A stretch of DNA of 64,000 nt from Amaurobius ferox (GCA_951213105.1 OX578134.1:136583793-136647792), one strand, 5' to 3'. Positions 1 to 12,015 are shown, numbered from the stretch's first letter. The notes: generated by a model not told the origin, from the sequence alone. Translations and numbers: made by a program.

Positions 1-137
1 TAGATTGTAATATGAATTACTGCATCACCTCATTATAATTTTGATCTCTGGAATTGCAATTTTCTGACATAACATCATGAGTGATGAATTAAGTGAACTT
101 AAACAAAAACATAAGTCCAAATGCGTCGCTCCAATTA

Positions 138-1100
138 TTACTTTCCTTATATACATAATGTATAAGGAAAGAATTGTGACGGGGTCGATAATTCGAATTC
201 GAGTTTTCGACGGGAGAGCACGTTTCAAGCATGCCGGATCACAAATCAAACATTTTTGAAGTGATGTCTGTGTGTGTGTGTGTGTGAAAGTATGTGTGTG
301 TGTCAGTGAGTCTGTGGAGACGATAACTGACGAACGGATAGACCGCTTCGAACGAAATTTGGTACAAAAATCACAATCCGTAAACACTGGAAGCCTATTG
401 TTTTTATACGCAATCGAATGTTTAGAACCCCCCTAAACTTTCGGTGAAATTTTGAAAAAATCGTCAAAAACCAAACCGTTAATAAAGTTACGCAAATAGA
501 CATTTCTTATGTAATTTTTCATTAGAAAACGATTGACATAAATTTTAAAACACTAACATGATCCGTTCTCGAGATAGTGCACATTTTTCAAAAAAATTAT
601 CAAAAAGTCATATAAAATAAAAAAAAAATTTCCTATTGAGAAACATGTTCACTTTTCATATGTAATGCCATGCGATAAATTGGGTGACATCGCTCTCGTG
701 GATATAGCTCGTTCCATTCATGAAAAAAGATACTTTTAGTAATACTTTTGTATTTGAACGCCAATAGTTATTTATCTGCTGTAAGAATAACTTATTTCTT
801 CGTCCATAATGCTTGGCGAGATTTTGGCGAAGAATTTGGTGAAATGTCGACAAATTGGCGACTTTTTTAAATGTTGCTAAATTAGCGAAAAACTCGCCAA
901 ATAGATAAAAATGACGCTAAATCAATGACGACTCATTGATGATGACGACATGGAAAATGACGACTCATTGACGAAAATTCAATATCTTGGAAAGAATATA
1001 AATAACTACTAAAAAAATAATCTATTTTTTTTTACTGTAAAAGTAGTTCATTGCATTATATAAGGAAAGTCATGTGCTGCCCACATCGGATTTTTTGATA
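138..1100 (+). repeat. Dispersed repeat E, copy 1
   Basis: The copy starts with a hairpin (CTTTCCTTATA paired with TATAAGGAAAG) followed by a TTGTGACGGGGTCGA block, a GT-rich stretch at about 264-303, an AT-rich body with several TTGGCG words, and a terminus reading GGAAAGTCATGTGCTGCCCA. The same blocks occur in the same order at 2862-3790, so the ends are set by comparing the two. No coding capacity was seen. The element class is unknown. Confidence 0.7.
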
Positions 1101-2861
1101 TATAAAGTATAGTACATAACTTTGCACTGTGTACAAAGTGTGTCTTCAAAGTAGCTTTCTTAGTCGACAAAATTTAATTTTTTTTATCCTCAATTATTCT
1201 ATTGAAGTTTTCAATTGTTGTGATTTGATCAAATTTCTTGTAAGCGTCATTATCATATACTGATGGAACAAACATGCCTTAAAATACCGTGTGAGAGAGA
1301 GTTCATTTTTTACATCAGTTATGTGAAAAATCAACAAAATTAATAAGTCTATTGCAAATTCCTGCTGAATGACAAAGCATATCTTGTATTTGATTTCCAC
1401 CTCTAATATTCAAAAGTATACATCAGTATCAAATTTTACTTTATTAGAAAATTTTCATATCAATAAAAAATCCATGAAATCCAATCTGATCCATGGTTCG
1501 TTTATGATGATCCATGGTTACTTTTATGATCCATGGTATTACTATCGTGATCTATATGTTACTTTTTTGCTATTACTTATTAAATACCAAGTTTTATTTG
1601 TTTTTCTCTATCAATCTTTTTTTATACTTAATTACCGTACAAATTTTTATGTATTTTCAATAATGTCCCTCTTTTACTTTTATTTTGTTATACTATGTTA
1701 TGCCATCTATAATACAATTTAGCGTTTTCGTTTGCGCTAGGTTAAGAAATAATTTGGCGATAAGCCTTCTACTTCTTCTGACAGAAAATAAAATCCAAGT
1801 ATTTCAGAAAAGATTGTGTACATTTATCATTTTTTTTTATTTGCGCAGCAATCTATATTGACTAGTACTTAAGCCTGCCAAAGAGAAAGAAACTAACACG
1901 CTTAAATAAGCTGCAAATTAATTTTGATAAGTTTCAGTTTATCCAACAAGGTATGGCGATTTACATCAGAAATAGTTATTAGAATATTGATCCTATTAGG
2001 GGTAGTGGAGGGAGGTACTCCGTGGTCGATACTATATAGGCAAATACTATGGGCCTTCCGTGTCATCCCGGAGGGGGCATCTGAACGGTTTGGAAAGACA
2101 AAAACACATTTGGCAACTATTACATAGATTTATTTAAGTCATTATTGGTAAAGTTCTCAGAGTACAATTAACAATGTTTCGCATCGTAAATTTCAGTTCT
2201 AATATTTCGATATAAAGAACTGTAGATGTAGACCAATCCCTTAAAATTCTACCCCTTATATCTAATTTTTTTTAAAATCTACAACATTTATAATTTTCGT
2301 TTTAAATAAATTATTCACAATAAAATTTAAAAAAAACGTTTTTTACACCATTGGCTATATTTTCTTCTGTAGATTATTAAAAGAATACGTAAAAAGGGTT
2401 TATGCATTTGAAAATATGTACAGTTAAAGATCTATCAATGAGTTTTTGACACTTGAAAATTCAGAACAGACTATGTAATGTTTCTGGATTTATAATGTCC
2501 AATCTGCACAAACATACGCCTATGTACTACATATACGCAATCCCTTTCACACACACATACATACACAAAAGGGCATCTTCACAAAAGTGCTCAGAATGTA
2601 TTTAAAACGCTTTAATTCGTTCTTTTCATTCGAAAATATTCTTAAAAACGTTATTTCATACATACATGCATACAATATATATGGGAAATCTGAGCCGACA
2701 CGTGTGTTTACTACAAACTCAAATTCAACTAAAATTCTCCCATACAACATACATTCATTTCAGTTGTATCGGATATAATAACACTTGAAATGGATAATTA
2801 AACTAAGTAATAGCTAATTGCAGTAACAAAAATATTATATTTTTCATTTGGCAACATTTAT
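1101..2861. other. AT-rich stretch without recognised gene
   Basis: No convincing coding region was seen. The open frames here are short and have the low-complexity composition of AT-rich noncoding DNA. At 1487-1545 a word close to TGATCCATGG recurs about every 20-25 bases, which looks like a small imperfect tandem repeat. Nothing else was identified. Confidence 0.5.
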
Positions 2862-3790
2862 TACTTTCCTTATATACATAATGTATAAGGAAAGTATTGT
2901 GACGGGGTCGAAAATTCGAATTCGAGTTTTCGATGGGAGAGTACGTTTCGAGCATCCCTGATCACGAATGATTTTTGAAGTGATGTCTCTCTGTGTGTGT
3001 GTGTGTGTGTATCATTGAGCCTGTGGAGACGATAACTGACGAACGAATGGACCGATTCGAACCAAATTTGGTACAAAAATCTCAATCCGTAAGCACTGGT
3101 AGCCTATTGTTTTATACGCAATCGAATGTTCAGAACCCCCCTAAATTTTCGAGGGAAATTTTGAAAAAAACGTCAAAAAATCAAAACCACTAATAAAGTT
3201 GCGCAAATAGATATTTCTTATGTAATTTTTTATTTGAAAACGATTGACATAAATTTTAAAACGCTAACATGAACCGTTCTCGAGATATTGCACATTTTTC
3301 AAAATAATTATCAAAAAGTCATATAAAATAAAAAAACATATTTCCTATTGAGAAACATGTTCACTTTCCATATGAAATACCATGCGATAAATTTGGTGAC
3401 ATCATTTTCGTGGAACTAGCTCGTTCCATTCATGAAAAAAGATACTTTGAATAATACTTTTGTATTTGAATGCCAATAGTCATTTATCTGCTGTAAGTAT
3501 AACTTATTTCTCCGTCCACAACGCTTGGCGATATTTTGGCGACGAATTTGGCGGAATGTCGCGAACTTGGCGACACTTTTAATTGTTGCCAAATTAACAA
3601 AAATCCCGCCAAATGGATAAAAATGGCGCCAAATCAATGAAAATGACGACTAATGGAAGGAAATTCAATATCTTGGAAATAATATAAGTATCTACTATAA
3701 GAATAACATTTTTTTAACTGTAAAAGTAGTAAATTCATTGCATTATATAAGGAAAGTCATGTGTTGCCCGCATCAGATTTTTTTTACTTG
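2862..3790 (+). repeat. Dispersed repeat E, copy 2
   Basis: This is the second full copy of repeat E. It has the same opening hairpin at about 2868-2898, the GACGGGGTCGAAAATTCGAA block, a short GT run near 2993-3010, the same internal order, and the terminal block near 3745-3785. It is collinear with copy 1 over more than 900 bases with scattered substitutions and small indels. No reading frame is conserved between the copies, so the family is probably non-autonomous. Confidence 0.72.
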
Positions 3791-3959
3791 TAATTGTTGT
3801 TATACTGCACAAACTCTAAAAATCTGAAATATTTCGAGTACAGTTTATCGTTAAATAAGGGATGGGGTGATATTATTCGTTTAATCATCAAAATTTATGT
3901 ACAAAATAAGCATTCAATTTTCATACATTTTAACATAGTATTAGTCCTTTTATTTCAGT

Positions 3960-4275
3960 TTTCACAGATTTTTTTTTCACCGAATCGTATAAAAATCTAA
4001 TCAGTACCAGAGTATCACGTAGGTGACTACCGAATTTCGCAAGAATTGGTTGGATGGATTTCGAGCTAGAATGGTTACATGCATTGTACGGACACATATA
4101 TACAGAGACGCACAGACAGACAGAAAAACACACAGAAGTTAAGCTTAAAATAGTTGGTGTGTCTTCTACAGAGCCCAAAACGTATTAATCTTTCCAACAG
4201 TTGAATTTTCATTTTTGATCCCATTCCGAAACATTCCCTGTATACTACCATGTATTGTAAGGAAAGTAAAAAGTG
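3960..4275 (-). repeat. Repeat E2 fragment (relative of E)
   Basis: On the minus strand this begins with a TACTTTCC hairpin-like start near 4270 and continues through a block related to repeat E, a short CTGTCTGTCTGTG-type stretch near 4110-4130, and a segment also found at 58070-58430. The end near 3960 is approximate. Confidence 0.45.
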
Positions 4276-4349
4276 AGTATTATCATTGCATGACCTGAAA
4301 ATATGGGGAAAAATTATAAAATTCTCTAAAAGAATGCTGATCCGTAGCA

Positions 4350-4575
4350 TATAAGCACGATATAGTTAGATCATATATTTTTTGGAAAGAAAGCTGAAAA
4401 ACGGCGTTTTTACTGAGTGTACAATTGCAGTGATCATATTTTCTTTCTTTACAATACACGGTAATACGGTAACTTCTAAACACGATATATTCAGATCACG
4501 ACTCTCTTGGAAAGAGGGCTCAAAAACCACTTTTATTCTGAGTGATCATTTTTACTTTCCCAACAATGCTGGGTA
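4350..4575. repeat. Diverged tandem duplication, about 110-120 bp period
   Basis: The block CACGATATAGTTAGATCATA near 4357 recurs in diverged form near 4479, and the following GATCAT..TTTACAATAC..GGTAATA block near 4432 recurs near 4544. The two units are clearly related but not identical. Confidence 0.4.
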
Positions 4576-4576
4576 A

Positions 4577-4793
4577 TGTACATAAAAGTACTAGAGTGAA
4601 AAATGCGTATTCGATTCTTGGCCAGCTGCCAAGAATGATGTTTAACGCGTCACATACGCATTCTTGTTTCTTCTTCGGGGAAAAATCAGTTCTTTGCTGG
4701 CCATTGCCTATGTATGTTGTAAACAAAGTTTGAAATAAAAGAAAATCAATAAGGATTACACAGTCTAGTCACTGCTTATACGAGCTCACTACA
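4577..4793 (+). repeat. 5' LTR of the decayed element
   Basis: This matches 5688-5902 in block order and ends in ACTACA. It contains AATAAAAG, a possible polyadenylation signal. No standard tRNA primer site was recognised just downstream. Confidence 0.5.
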
Positions 4794-5037
4794 ATGGGGA
4801 ACTGGTATTGTGCTTGTTCATGCAAATGTATCTCATTTTAAATGGTTTCATTTCAAATTCACTGACATAGACTTTCAAATCGTGTTTTGTTTCGGCGTTG
4901 GGAAAATCTCACTTCTCCAAAGTTCTGCCACCTTCGAGTTTAAATCCGTCTGATTTGACACCTCTATAAATTCGGACTAGAGATAGCCCGATTATTTTTA
5001 GATTATCAAACTTTGCATTTTAAACAACCAATTAGTC

Positions 5038-5530
5038 ATGGCGGTGTCAAATGCAGTTACAATTCCGCAGTACAATTTCAGTGATCCTGCATTGTTGTTC
5101 ATAATGTGTAAAAACACTTTCAAATTGGATACACCAAAAACTGGGACTGAGAGTAAAACTATATTTAATTATGTAGTGTCACATTTGCTTCCAGAGGCAT
5201 CTACAATTATCAGAGCCATAATTGTGAATCCTAACAAAGATGACCCATACCGTCATGTAAAGACGGAAAAATCCTCAGACCTGAAAATTAGAAAACTACT
5301 CATGGGAGAACAACTTGGTTATAGCATGCCTTTGAAACTACTACGCAGCATTGAATGCGACGCTGAAAACTTTACCCGATGAACTAATGCTAGAACTTTT
5401 TCTTCAGCATCTATCGTCTGAAATCTAAACTATTTTAGCAGCCACCACTCCCCTGAATTTGGACGTTGCGGCAAAAATGGAGGATCGTGTTATTCAAGTG
5501 ACACCAATTTCGGTGAGTGCTTGTTCGTCT
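5038..5530 (+). pseudogene. Ty3/gypsy gag remnant
   Basis: An open frame from 5038 to 5382 encodes about 114 residues that look like the capsid part of arthropod Ty3/gypsy Gag. It opens with a Pro-x-Tyr..DPALLF segment and continues through FNYVVSHLLPEA, DDPYRHVKTE and a leucine-rich LLMGEQLG..LLRS segment. The frame stops at 5382, but the same protein continues in another frame from about 5376 (DELMLELFLQHLSSE), runs through one in-frame stop and on to about 5530. At least one frameshift and one stop therefore break it. This rests on recalled family patterns, not on a search. Confidence 0.55.
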
Positions 5531-5687
5531 GTTTCCCCCATTCAATTCCATTGAAGATAAATTACTTGAAATACAAAAATTACATTTGAGGATAGATGAC
5601 TTTTCATGTAATATTTGTGTATTCCAATATTTTTTAAATTGTTTAATTATTTTGTGTATAAATCGTTCCCCTGTATCCTTCGATTAC

Positions 5688-5902
5688 TGATGAATACTCA
5701 TGTGGAAAATAGGTTTTCGATTCTTGGCTGTCTGCCAAGAGTGACGCTGAGCAAGTCACATAACCATTCGTGTTTCTTGCTCAGAGAAAAGTCAGTTCTT
5801 CGCTGACGCTTGCCCATGTATGTCGAAAAGCGAATGAGTTGAAAATAAAAGAATTCAATAAGGATTACGCATTGTAGTGATTACTTGTACGAGATCACTA
5901 CA
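5688..5902 (+). repeat. 3' LTR of the decayed element
   Basis: This is the partner of 4577-4793, with the same block order, an AATAAAAG signal and a terminal ATCACTACA. Divergence between the two is high. Confidence 0.5.
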
Positions 5903-6909
5903 AGATCAAGGAAATAAACTCGGGATTACGATGTATTTACACTTTTAGGATATGAAAGATGCAAATCGACTATTCTATTGAAACATAGTATGTATATGTA
6001 TGTCTTCCTGTGCAATATATAGCTCAATTGAGGTTAAAACTACTCTAGATTAAAACCTATCCAACGAAATGTAATGCAATCTGTTTATTAAATCTTAAAT
6101 TTGAAATGTTAGCTACATTTACAAATGCAAATTTTCCAGATAAAAAGTAAATATTTTTAAATTTCAAATTCTAAAATTATATCCATTATATGTGTTTTTG
6201 AAAGATAAAACTTTATTATCTTTGTATTGTATATGATGTAAAATAAATATGAGTCTAGTAAAAGCCATGTGCTGTCTACATGAGATATTATATAACTGAT
6301 AAGAAATGTCTGGAGGTATGGAACATCATGCGATTGTTAGACAATGCAAATTTCATCCGCACACAGATTTTTACTTTGTGTAATATTTTGGTCTCATTCT
6401 TTTTATATCTGTCCCTAATTGTAAACCTTCCTATTACCAATAGCTCTTTCTAAGAGTCAATAAGTTTGGTTACCTTTAATTGTCTGGATTCCGTTAATGC
6501 TTTCGCTAGCTGTTAGAGTAATTTTTTATGGAGGAGGGATTTAGGTCAATGTTATTTATAGTGTCTATGATATCGTGTCGTATTTAATTGCTAATATTAA
6601 ATATTCTTTTGACTCAAAATAAGGCGAGGGATATTTTAATTCGCTTTAAAAATATTTTTTCATGGAATTGAAATAAAATATTTCAAAATATTCCTTCGCA
6701 TTTATCAGAATTTTGTATATATATGTTTTAGAAATAGTACTCTTTAGCAAAATTTGAAAAAAAATACGTATCTATATTGCGAACTTGATCTATTTAAAAA
6801 ATTCCGAAAAAGACATTATGTTTAAGATGAATTATCGTCGGATAAAGAAGACTCGGAACAAAGTCAACCAATCTCTTCCCTAAAATACATATTTTAGTCA
6901 CAGTGTTCA
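5903..6909. other. AT-rich stretch; fragment of repeat E terminus
   Basis: No gene was seen. At about 6255-6287 there is a degenerate copy of the repeat E terminus (AAGCCATGTGCTGTCTACAT). The rest is unassigned. Confidence 0.4.
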
Positions 6910-7044
6910 TTTGCAATCACTATTTCCATTTGTTGAAACGTTTGGAATCACTATTTCCATTTGTTGAAACGTTTGCAATCACTATTTCCATTTGTTGAAA
7001 CGTTTGCAATCACTATTTTCATTTGTTGAAACGTTTGGAATCAT
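6910..7044. repeat. 31-bp tandem repeat, about 4.3 units
   Basis: The word TTTGSAATCACTATTT starts at 6910, 6941, 6972 and 7003, exactly 31 bases apart, with a partial fifth unit at 7034. Units differ at one or two positions, mostly a G/C alternation in TTTGSAATC. Confidence 0.9.
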
Positions 7045-7049
7045 TACAA

Positions 7050-8960
7050 CGGACGAACGTGCAATCGGTGCAAGCGATTAGCGCGCACTGGAATACTTAT
7101 GGAAAAGATGAATATAACACACGTCCAGCACAGAATTGGACCTGAGGAACATATTTTTACCACATATCCAAATTGTAAAAGAAATCGGTTAAGTTTTCGA
7201 AGAGTTATCGTTGAACATACCTTAAAGGGGGGGTGCATGTAATATTCATCCGATCACTTTCAAGAACAAAATTAACTTTAATTTTAGAGTAACTAAAGTC
7301 ACACAATCAACATCAGTAAAGAGAGCGAAGCACGCGCAATAATTACTAAAACATGTTGATCAGCAAACTAGAACTGTAAAATATTAATATGTACCACATA
7401 TGCAAATTACAAAAGATTTTATTAAGTTTCAGAGAAGTTTATCCTGTATAATATATATCAGTAAAGGATTTGGAGAACAGCAGCATAATTTTTGTCCAAA
7501 CACATTGAGTAACGAACTTGACCTGTCATATACTAATCTGAATCACAAAATAAATCGGTTAAATTTTAGGAGTTATAGAACATACTGTATGAGTAAAAAA
7601 GATGTAGAACGTGCAATTTTATCCGATCACGTTAGGCTACGACTCGACTTGTAAATCGTCAATTTACACCATATATTCAAATTACAAAAACAAACTTTAT
7701 TGAAGTTATCATGGGACAAAAAATACAAACAGATGGACAGACAGAAAGACAGACAACAGCAAATCGCGTCTAGTGGTCAATAGTAAGAAGCTTAAGTCAC
7801 TTCGCTCCCTTGCTGTAATTAAACTGGGGAATCTGTATTTAATATTCGTAAGATAATAATGTTAGATATTCGTATGACTCAATATGAATCGACGGATATT
7901 TCACTACACTCAAGAACATATGTTTCATGGAATTGAAATAGAAATCTACAATTCAAAATTTGTAAATCTGGAATTTGTAGAAATCATCAGTAAAAGGGGG
8001 GCGCAATAATTATTCGACCGCGTTCATTAATGAACTCGGGTTGTAAAATGATAATTTTTACCACACACTCAAATTACTAATAATTAGGTTACGCTCCAGA
8101 GGAGATATTGTGAATAATATTATGTTATCAACGACGGTGAGGAGCAAAAGACGCAAATGTTATAGCTTACGTTCACAAACGAATAGCACTTGCGTTATAT
8201 ATATTTTCACCACATATCCAAATTGCAAAAAGAAAAAAAAAATTTTACATTTTATAAGGCTTATCGTTAAACAAAATATACAGTAAAGGGGGCTATCACG
8301 TACAATTTTTATCCGATAACATTCAGGAACCAAATCAACCTATAAGATATTTATATGAACCACATATTCACAATATAAATATTCACAGTAAGGCATTAGA
8401 GAAGTTATAATCGTACAATGCGCACATCATTAGAGACAACAATTATTCGATGACATTCTTCAAATAACTCGGACTGTAAAATATTAATATGTATCACATA
8501 TCCAAATTGAAGAAAATTTTGTTAAGCTTAAGAGGAGCTATCGTTTAATACTGTATATCACTATAGGTTTCAGAGTGCAGAACGACCACTTTCAGCAACA
8601 AACTCAACTTGTTAAATATTTATCTAAACCACATATTTAAATTGTCAAAAAATCAATGAAGTTTTGGATTATTAATCGTACAACTTCTATGTAAATTATA
8701 TCTCAATTATGAAACTCTTTTTCTCTCTTCGCTAGAAGTTTAAAAGGAGGAATTTATCCTCTCCTGGGCACTTCTGTAATCCTGTCCTTGAAATCTTGAG
8801 GTTGTTTATCGTCGGACACAATATTTATGTAAAAAGTGCGTAGCACGTGCAATTTTTATCCGATCACGTTCAGCAACAAACTCAGGCTGTAAAATAATAA
8901 TATATTCCACATATCCAAATAAAAAAAAACGATTCAGTTTTAGAGTAGTTACTGTGAGAC
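7050..8960. repeat. Degenerate satellite-like array
   Basis: A word close to CCACATATCCAAATTGCAAA recurs near 7160, 7394, 7668, 8060, 8210, 8357, 8494, 8626 and 8908. Each occurrence is followed by related text: a GAGAAGTTATCGT-like word, a GTAAAGGGGG-like word, a CGTGCAATTTTTATCCGATCAC word, then AACTCGACTTGTAAA. Spacing varies from about 130 to 280 bases, so this is an old, eroded tandem or serially duplicated unit. The short open frames inside it do not look like genes. CAGACAGACAG-type words close two of the units. Confidence 0.6.
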
Positions 8961-9104
8961 AAATCATGAATACAGACAGACGAAAGAAAATGTCGCCTTG
9001 TAGTGAAAAGTAAAAACCTTACTCGCTTCGTTTCATCGCTTCAAATATTGCTAAGTTTATTTATATATCTTAATGTATTATTGCTAATGATTGGGTGTAA
9101 TCAA

Positions 9105-9760
9105 ATAAAAACAAGAAATATCAATCATGAATAAAGCATTGATTATGAAACACTTTCCAACAGAAATGCAATTTTATTTAAACATCTCTAAAATGCGATA
9201 CATTCAGTGGGGATATTTTTAAAATTATCACAATATTACAATGATTTATTATATTTGAAAACCCCATCGAAAACAAATGAACTTCAAATAACGTCATCGA
9301 AATATAAATCGCATGTCTCTCTATATAAAAGAAGTTAATATTTTATTCATAAACTTTTCCCCATTCCTTTCATTCAGCGACCATATTTTTTAGATTATCA
9401 CCATACTACAATATTTCATTTTACCTAAAAATTTAAAATCATGAAGGTAAAATTACTTTCTAACTCCATGCTTAAAACTTCATCAAAAAAGCATTAATGT
9501 AGAATCGTCTGCTTCTCTATGTAAAATCAATGCATGTTTCATTCATATCAGCTATATTGCTGACGCCAGAGCTAAACAATTTCGCGTTAAAGAAATGCAG
9601 CAATTCTTATACAACTCATCTTACAGCTTGATGCGTTTACATTATCCATACTTGAAAGTTAAGCTTCGTTGTAGAAATGATCAAATTTTGATAATTATTT
9701 AAACTCCAAAATATTGTAATTGCGTTGGCGAGTATATAGATGCACAAAAAAAAATCAGAA
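9105..9760 (+). repeat. Dispersed repeat R, copy A
   Basis: It begins with a small hairpin-like segment around AATCATGAATAAAGCATTGA and goes on through CACTTTCCAAC, ATGACGTCATCGAAATATAA-like and TTAGGCTTCGTTGTAGAAAT-like blocks. The same order occurs at 9790-10560, 61205-61952 and, inverted, at 11040-12015. No coding frame was found. Confidence 0.65.
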
Positions 9761-9764
9761 ATAA

Positions 9765-10560
9765 AGCGGTTTTAGGACGGATGCAACACTAAATATAAAC
9801 AAGAAAGATCAATCATGCATAAAGCATTGATTATGAAACACTTTCCAACTTCAATGCAATTTTATTTAAACATCTCTAAAATCTCTAAAATGCAATGTAT
9901 TTCTCGGTTATATTTTTGAAATTATCACAATACTTCATTAATTTATTATATTTGAAAACATAAAACTTCATCGAAAAAAATGAACTTCATTCAAATGACG
10001 ACATTGAAATATAAATTACCTGGTTTAAACATCTCTAACATGCGATAAATTCCTCGGTAATATTTTTAAAATTATAATAATACTACAATAATTTATTATA
10101 TTTGAAAACTTCATCGAAAACAAATGAAATTTATTCAAATGACGTCATCAAAATATAACACGCCTGGCTCTCTCTATAAAAGCAGTATTTCATTCATAAA
10201 CTTTTTTCCATTCATTTCATTCATCACAATACTATACTAAGTTATTTTATATAAAAACTTAAGGCCATGGAGGTACAAGTAATTAAACTCTATGTTTAAA
10301 ACTTCATCGAAATAATCGTCTGTTTCTCTGTGTAAAATAAATAAATATTTCATTCATATCAGCTATATTGCAGACTCCATGAACTCAATAATTTTGCATT
10401 AAAGAAATGCAGCAATTCTTATACAACTCATTCCACATCTTTTGGTATTTACATTTTCCATAAGTGAAAATTAGGCTTCGTTGTAGAAATAATCAAAGTT
10501 GGATGATCATTTAAACTCAAATATATTGTAATTACGTTGTTTCAGTATGTAGATGCAAAA
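9765..10560 (+). repeat. Dispersed repeat R, copy B, tandem to A
   Basis: The copy follows A head to tail after the linker AAAGCGGTTTTAGGACGG. It contains an extra internal duplication of the CATCTCTAACATGCGATAAA block near 10020-10090. It ends where a TTTAAGCGAATTTAAAATTC block begins. Confidence 0.65.
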
Positions 10561-11039
10561 CATTTTTAAGCGAATTTAAAATTCACAAATTGCTTCGAAA
10601 GTTTAAGAAAATATTTAAATCATCCGATAAAATATATAAAAAAAATGTCAGCAAAATATATTTACATGCAGAACATACTTGTCTTTTCAGGAAAAAACGT
10701 AGGTATCTTTTCTCGATTGCCATCTCATTGAATGCCACGTCTCCCTGTCTCCCTTTTTAACACTTTACAACAAAGTTGAAAAGTGTTTATGACTTTGTTC
10801 ATTCTGTCTGTCTGTCTGTCTGTATGTATGTATGTATGTATGTATGTATGTATGTATGTATGTCTGCCCGTTAGCACGATAACTGCCGTAAAAATGACTT
10901 AATCAAAATGGAATTCTAGTATGTTGTTCAGACGGTCTGTAGCACCTATGGGAATATAAATGAATAAAATTACCCAACTAGTTTTGGATTGAACCCGGGT
11001 TGAAAAAATGAAATACATTAAACCCTATGGGACCTAATT
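10561..11039. repeat. Spacer between R copies, with direct repeat and microsatellite
   Basis: A block starting AAGCGAATTTAAAATTCACA at about 10568 is repeated directly at about 11052, so the spacer looks like a separate insertion or duplication. Between them lies a microsatellite of CTGT then ATGT units at 10804-10863, followed by a TAGCACGATAACTGCCGTAA segment of unknown origin. Confidence 0.55.
10804..10863. repeat. (CTGT)n(ATGT)n microsatellite
   Basis: About four CTGT units pass directly into about ten ATGT units without interruption. The array lies inside the spacer between the R copies. Confidence 0.9.
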
Positions 11040-12015
11040 TTTCAAACATTTTTTAAGCGGATTTAAAATTCACAAATTGCTTCGAAAATTTTCGGTAATA
11101 TTCAAATTGTTATATAAAATATATAAAAAAAAATTCAGCGAAATATATTCAGTAGTTTTTTTAAATAAAAATTAAAATAATAATTACACCTTTTATATGA
11201 AGCAATCACGTGACCATTACATGAAGAGATCACGTAACCCACTTCAAAATAAAATATGGCATCCATCTTGTGTCATATTTGTGATTTTTAAAGTTCTTTT
11301 TAATTCATATTTAGTCTTGTAGCCGTCCTAAAACCGCTTTATTTTTGCTTAAATTCTATGCATCAATGTTCTGAAACAACGCAATTACAATATACTATTT
11401 GAGTTTCAATGATCATCAAACTTTGATTATTTCTACAACGAAGCTAAATTTTCACTTATGGAAAATGTAAACAGTAAAATATGTAGAATGAGTTGTATAA
11501 GAATTGCTGCATTTCTTTAACTATATTGCAGCTATATTGCAGCTATATTGCAGTTCATGGAGTCTGCAATATAGCTGATATGAATGAAATATTCATTGAT
11601 TTTACAACGAGAAGGACGATTTTTTCGATGAAGTTTTAAGCATAGCGTTTAAATTGCTTGTACCTCCATGGTCTTAAGTTTTTAAATAAAATAAATTAGT
11701 ATTGGGATGAATGAAAAAATGTTTATGAATGAAATGCTTATGATAATTTGTAAAATATTACCGAGGAATGCATCGCATTTTAGAGATGTTTAAGCCAGGC
11801 AATTTACATTTCAATACCGTCATTTGAATGAAGTTCATTTTTTTTTATGAAGTTTTATGTTTTTAAATATAATAAATTAATGTAGTATTGTAATAATTTT
11901 TAAAATATTACCGAGGAATGTATCGCATTTAAGATATGTTTAAAATGAAATGGCATTGAAGTTCGAAAGTGTTTCATAATCAATGCTTTATGCATGATTG
12001 ATCTTTCTTGTTATT
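11040..12015 (-). repeat. Dispersed repeat R, copy C, inverted
   Basis: Read on the minus strand, this repeats the order of copies A and B and ends in the AAGCGGATTTAAAATTCACA block. With A and B it forms a large inverted repeat. Near 11521-11553 the 11-base word CTATATTGCAG occurs three times in tandem, and its complement follows at 11564-11574. Confidence 0.65.

Larger units (their letters stand above)
4577..5902 (+). mobile_element. Decayed Ty3/gypsy-like LTR element, about 1.3 kb
   Basis: Two direct repeats of about 215 bases (4577-4793 and 5688-5902) share the order CGATTCTTGG, a GTCACATA-type block, AGTCAGTTCTT, an AATAAAAG signal, CAATAAGGATTAC and a terminal TCACTACA. They enclose an internal region holding only a gag remnant. 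The LTRs differ at many positions, so the insertion is old. The polymerase region is missing, probably by internal deletion. No clear target duplication was found, and the LTR starts are approximate. Confidence 0.6.

Noticed and set aside
1369..1722. 117-codon Phe/Tyr/Leu-rich frame as a membrane protein
   Set aside because: The composition is what AT-rich random DNA gives when TTT, TAT and TTA codons dominate; no supporting context.
5686..5715. Hammerhead-like CTGATGA..GAAA at the start of the 3' LTR
   Set aside because: The sequence between the two core words cannot form stem II, and no flanking stem I was found.
6907..7044. CRISPR-like array from the 31-bp direct repeats
   Set aside because: The repeats are contiguous with no unique spacers, and the genome is eukaryotic.
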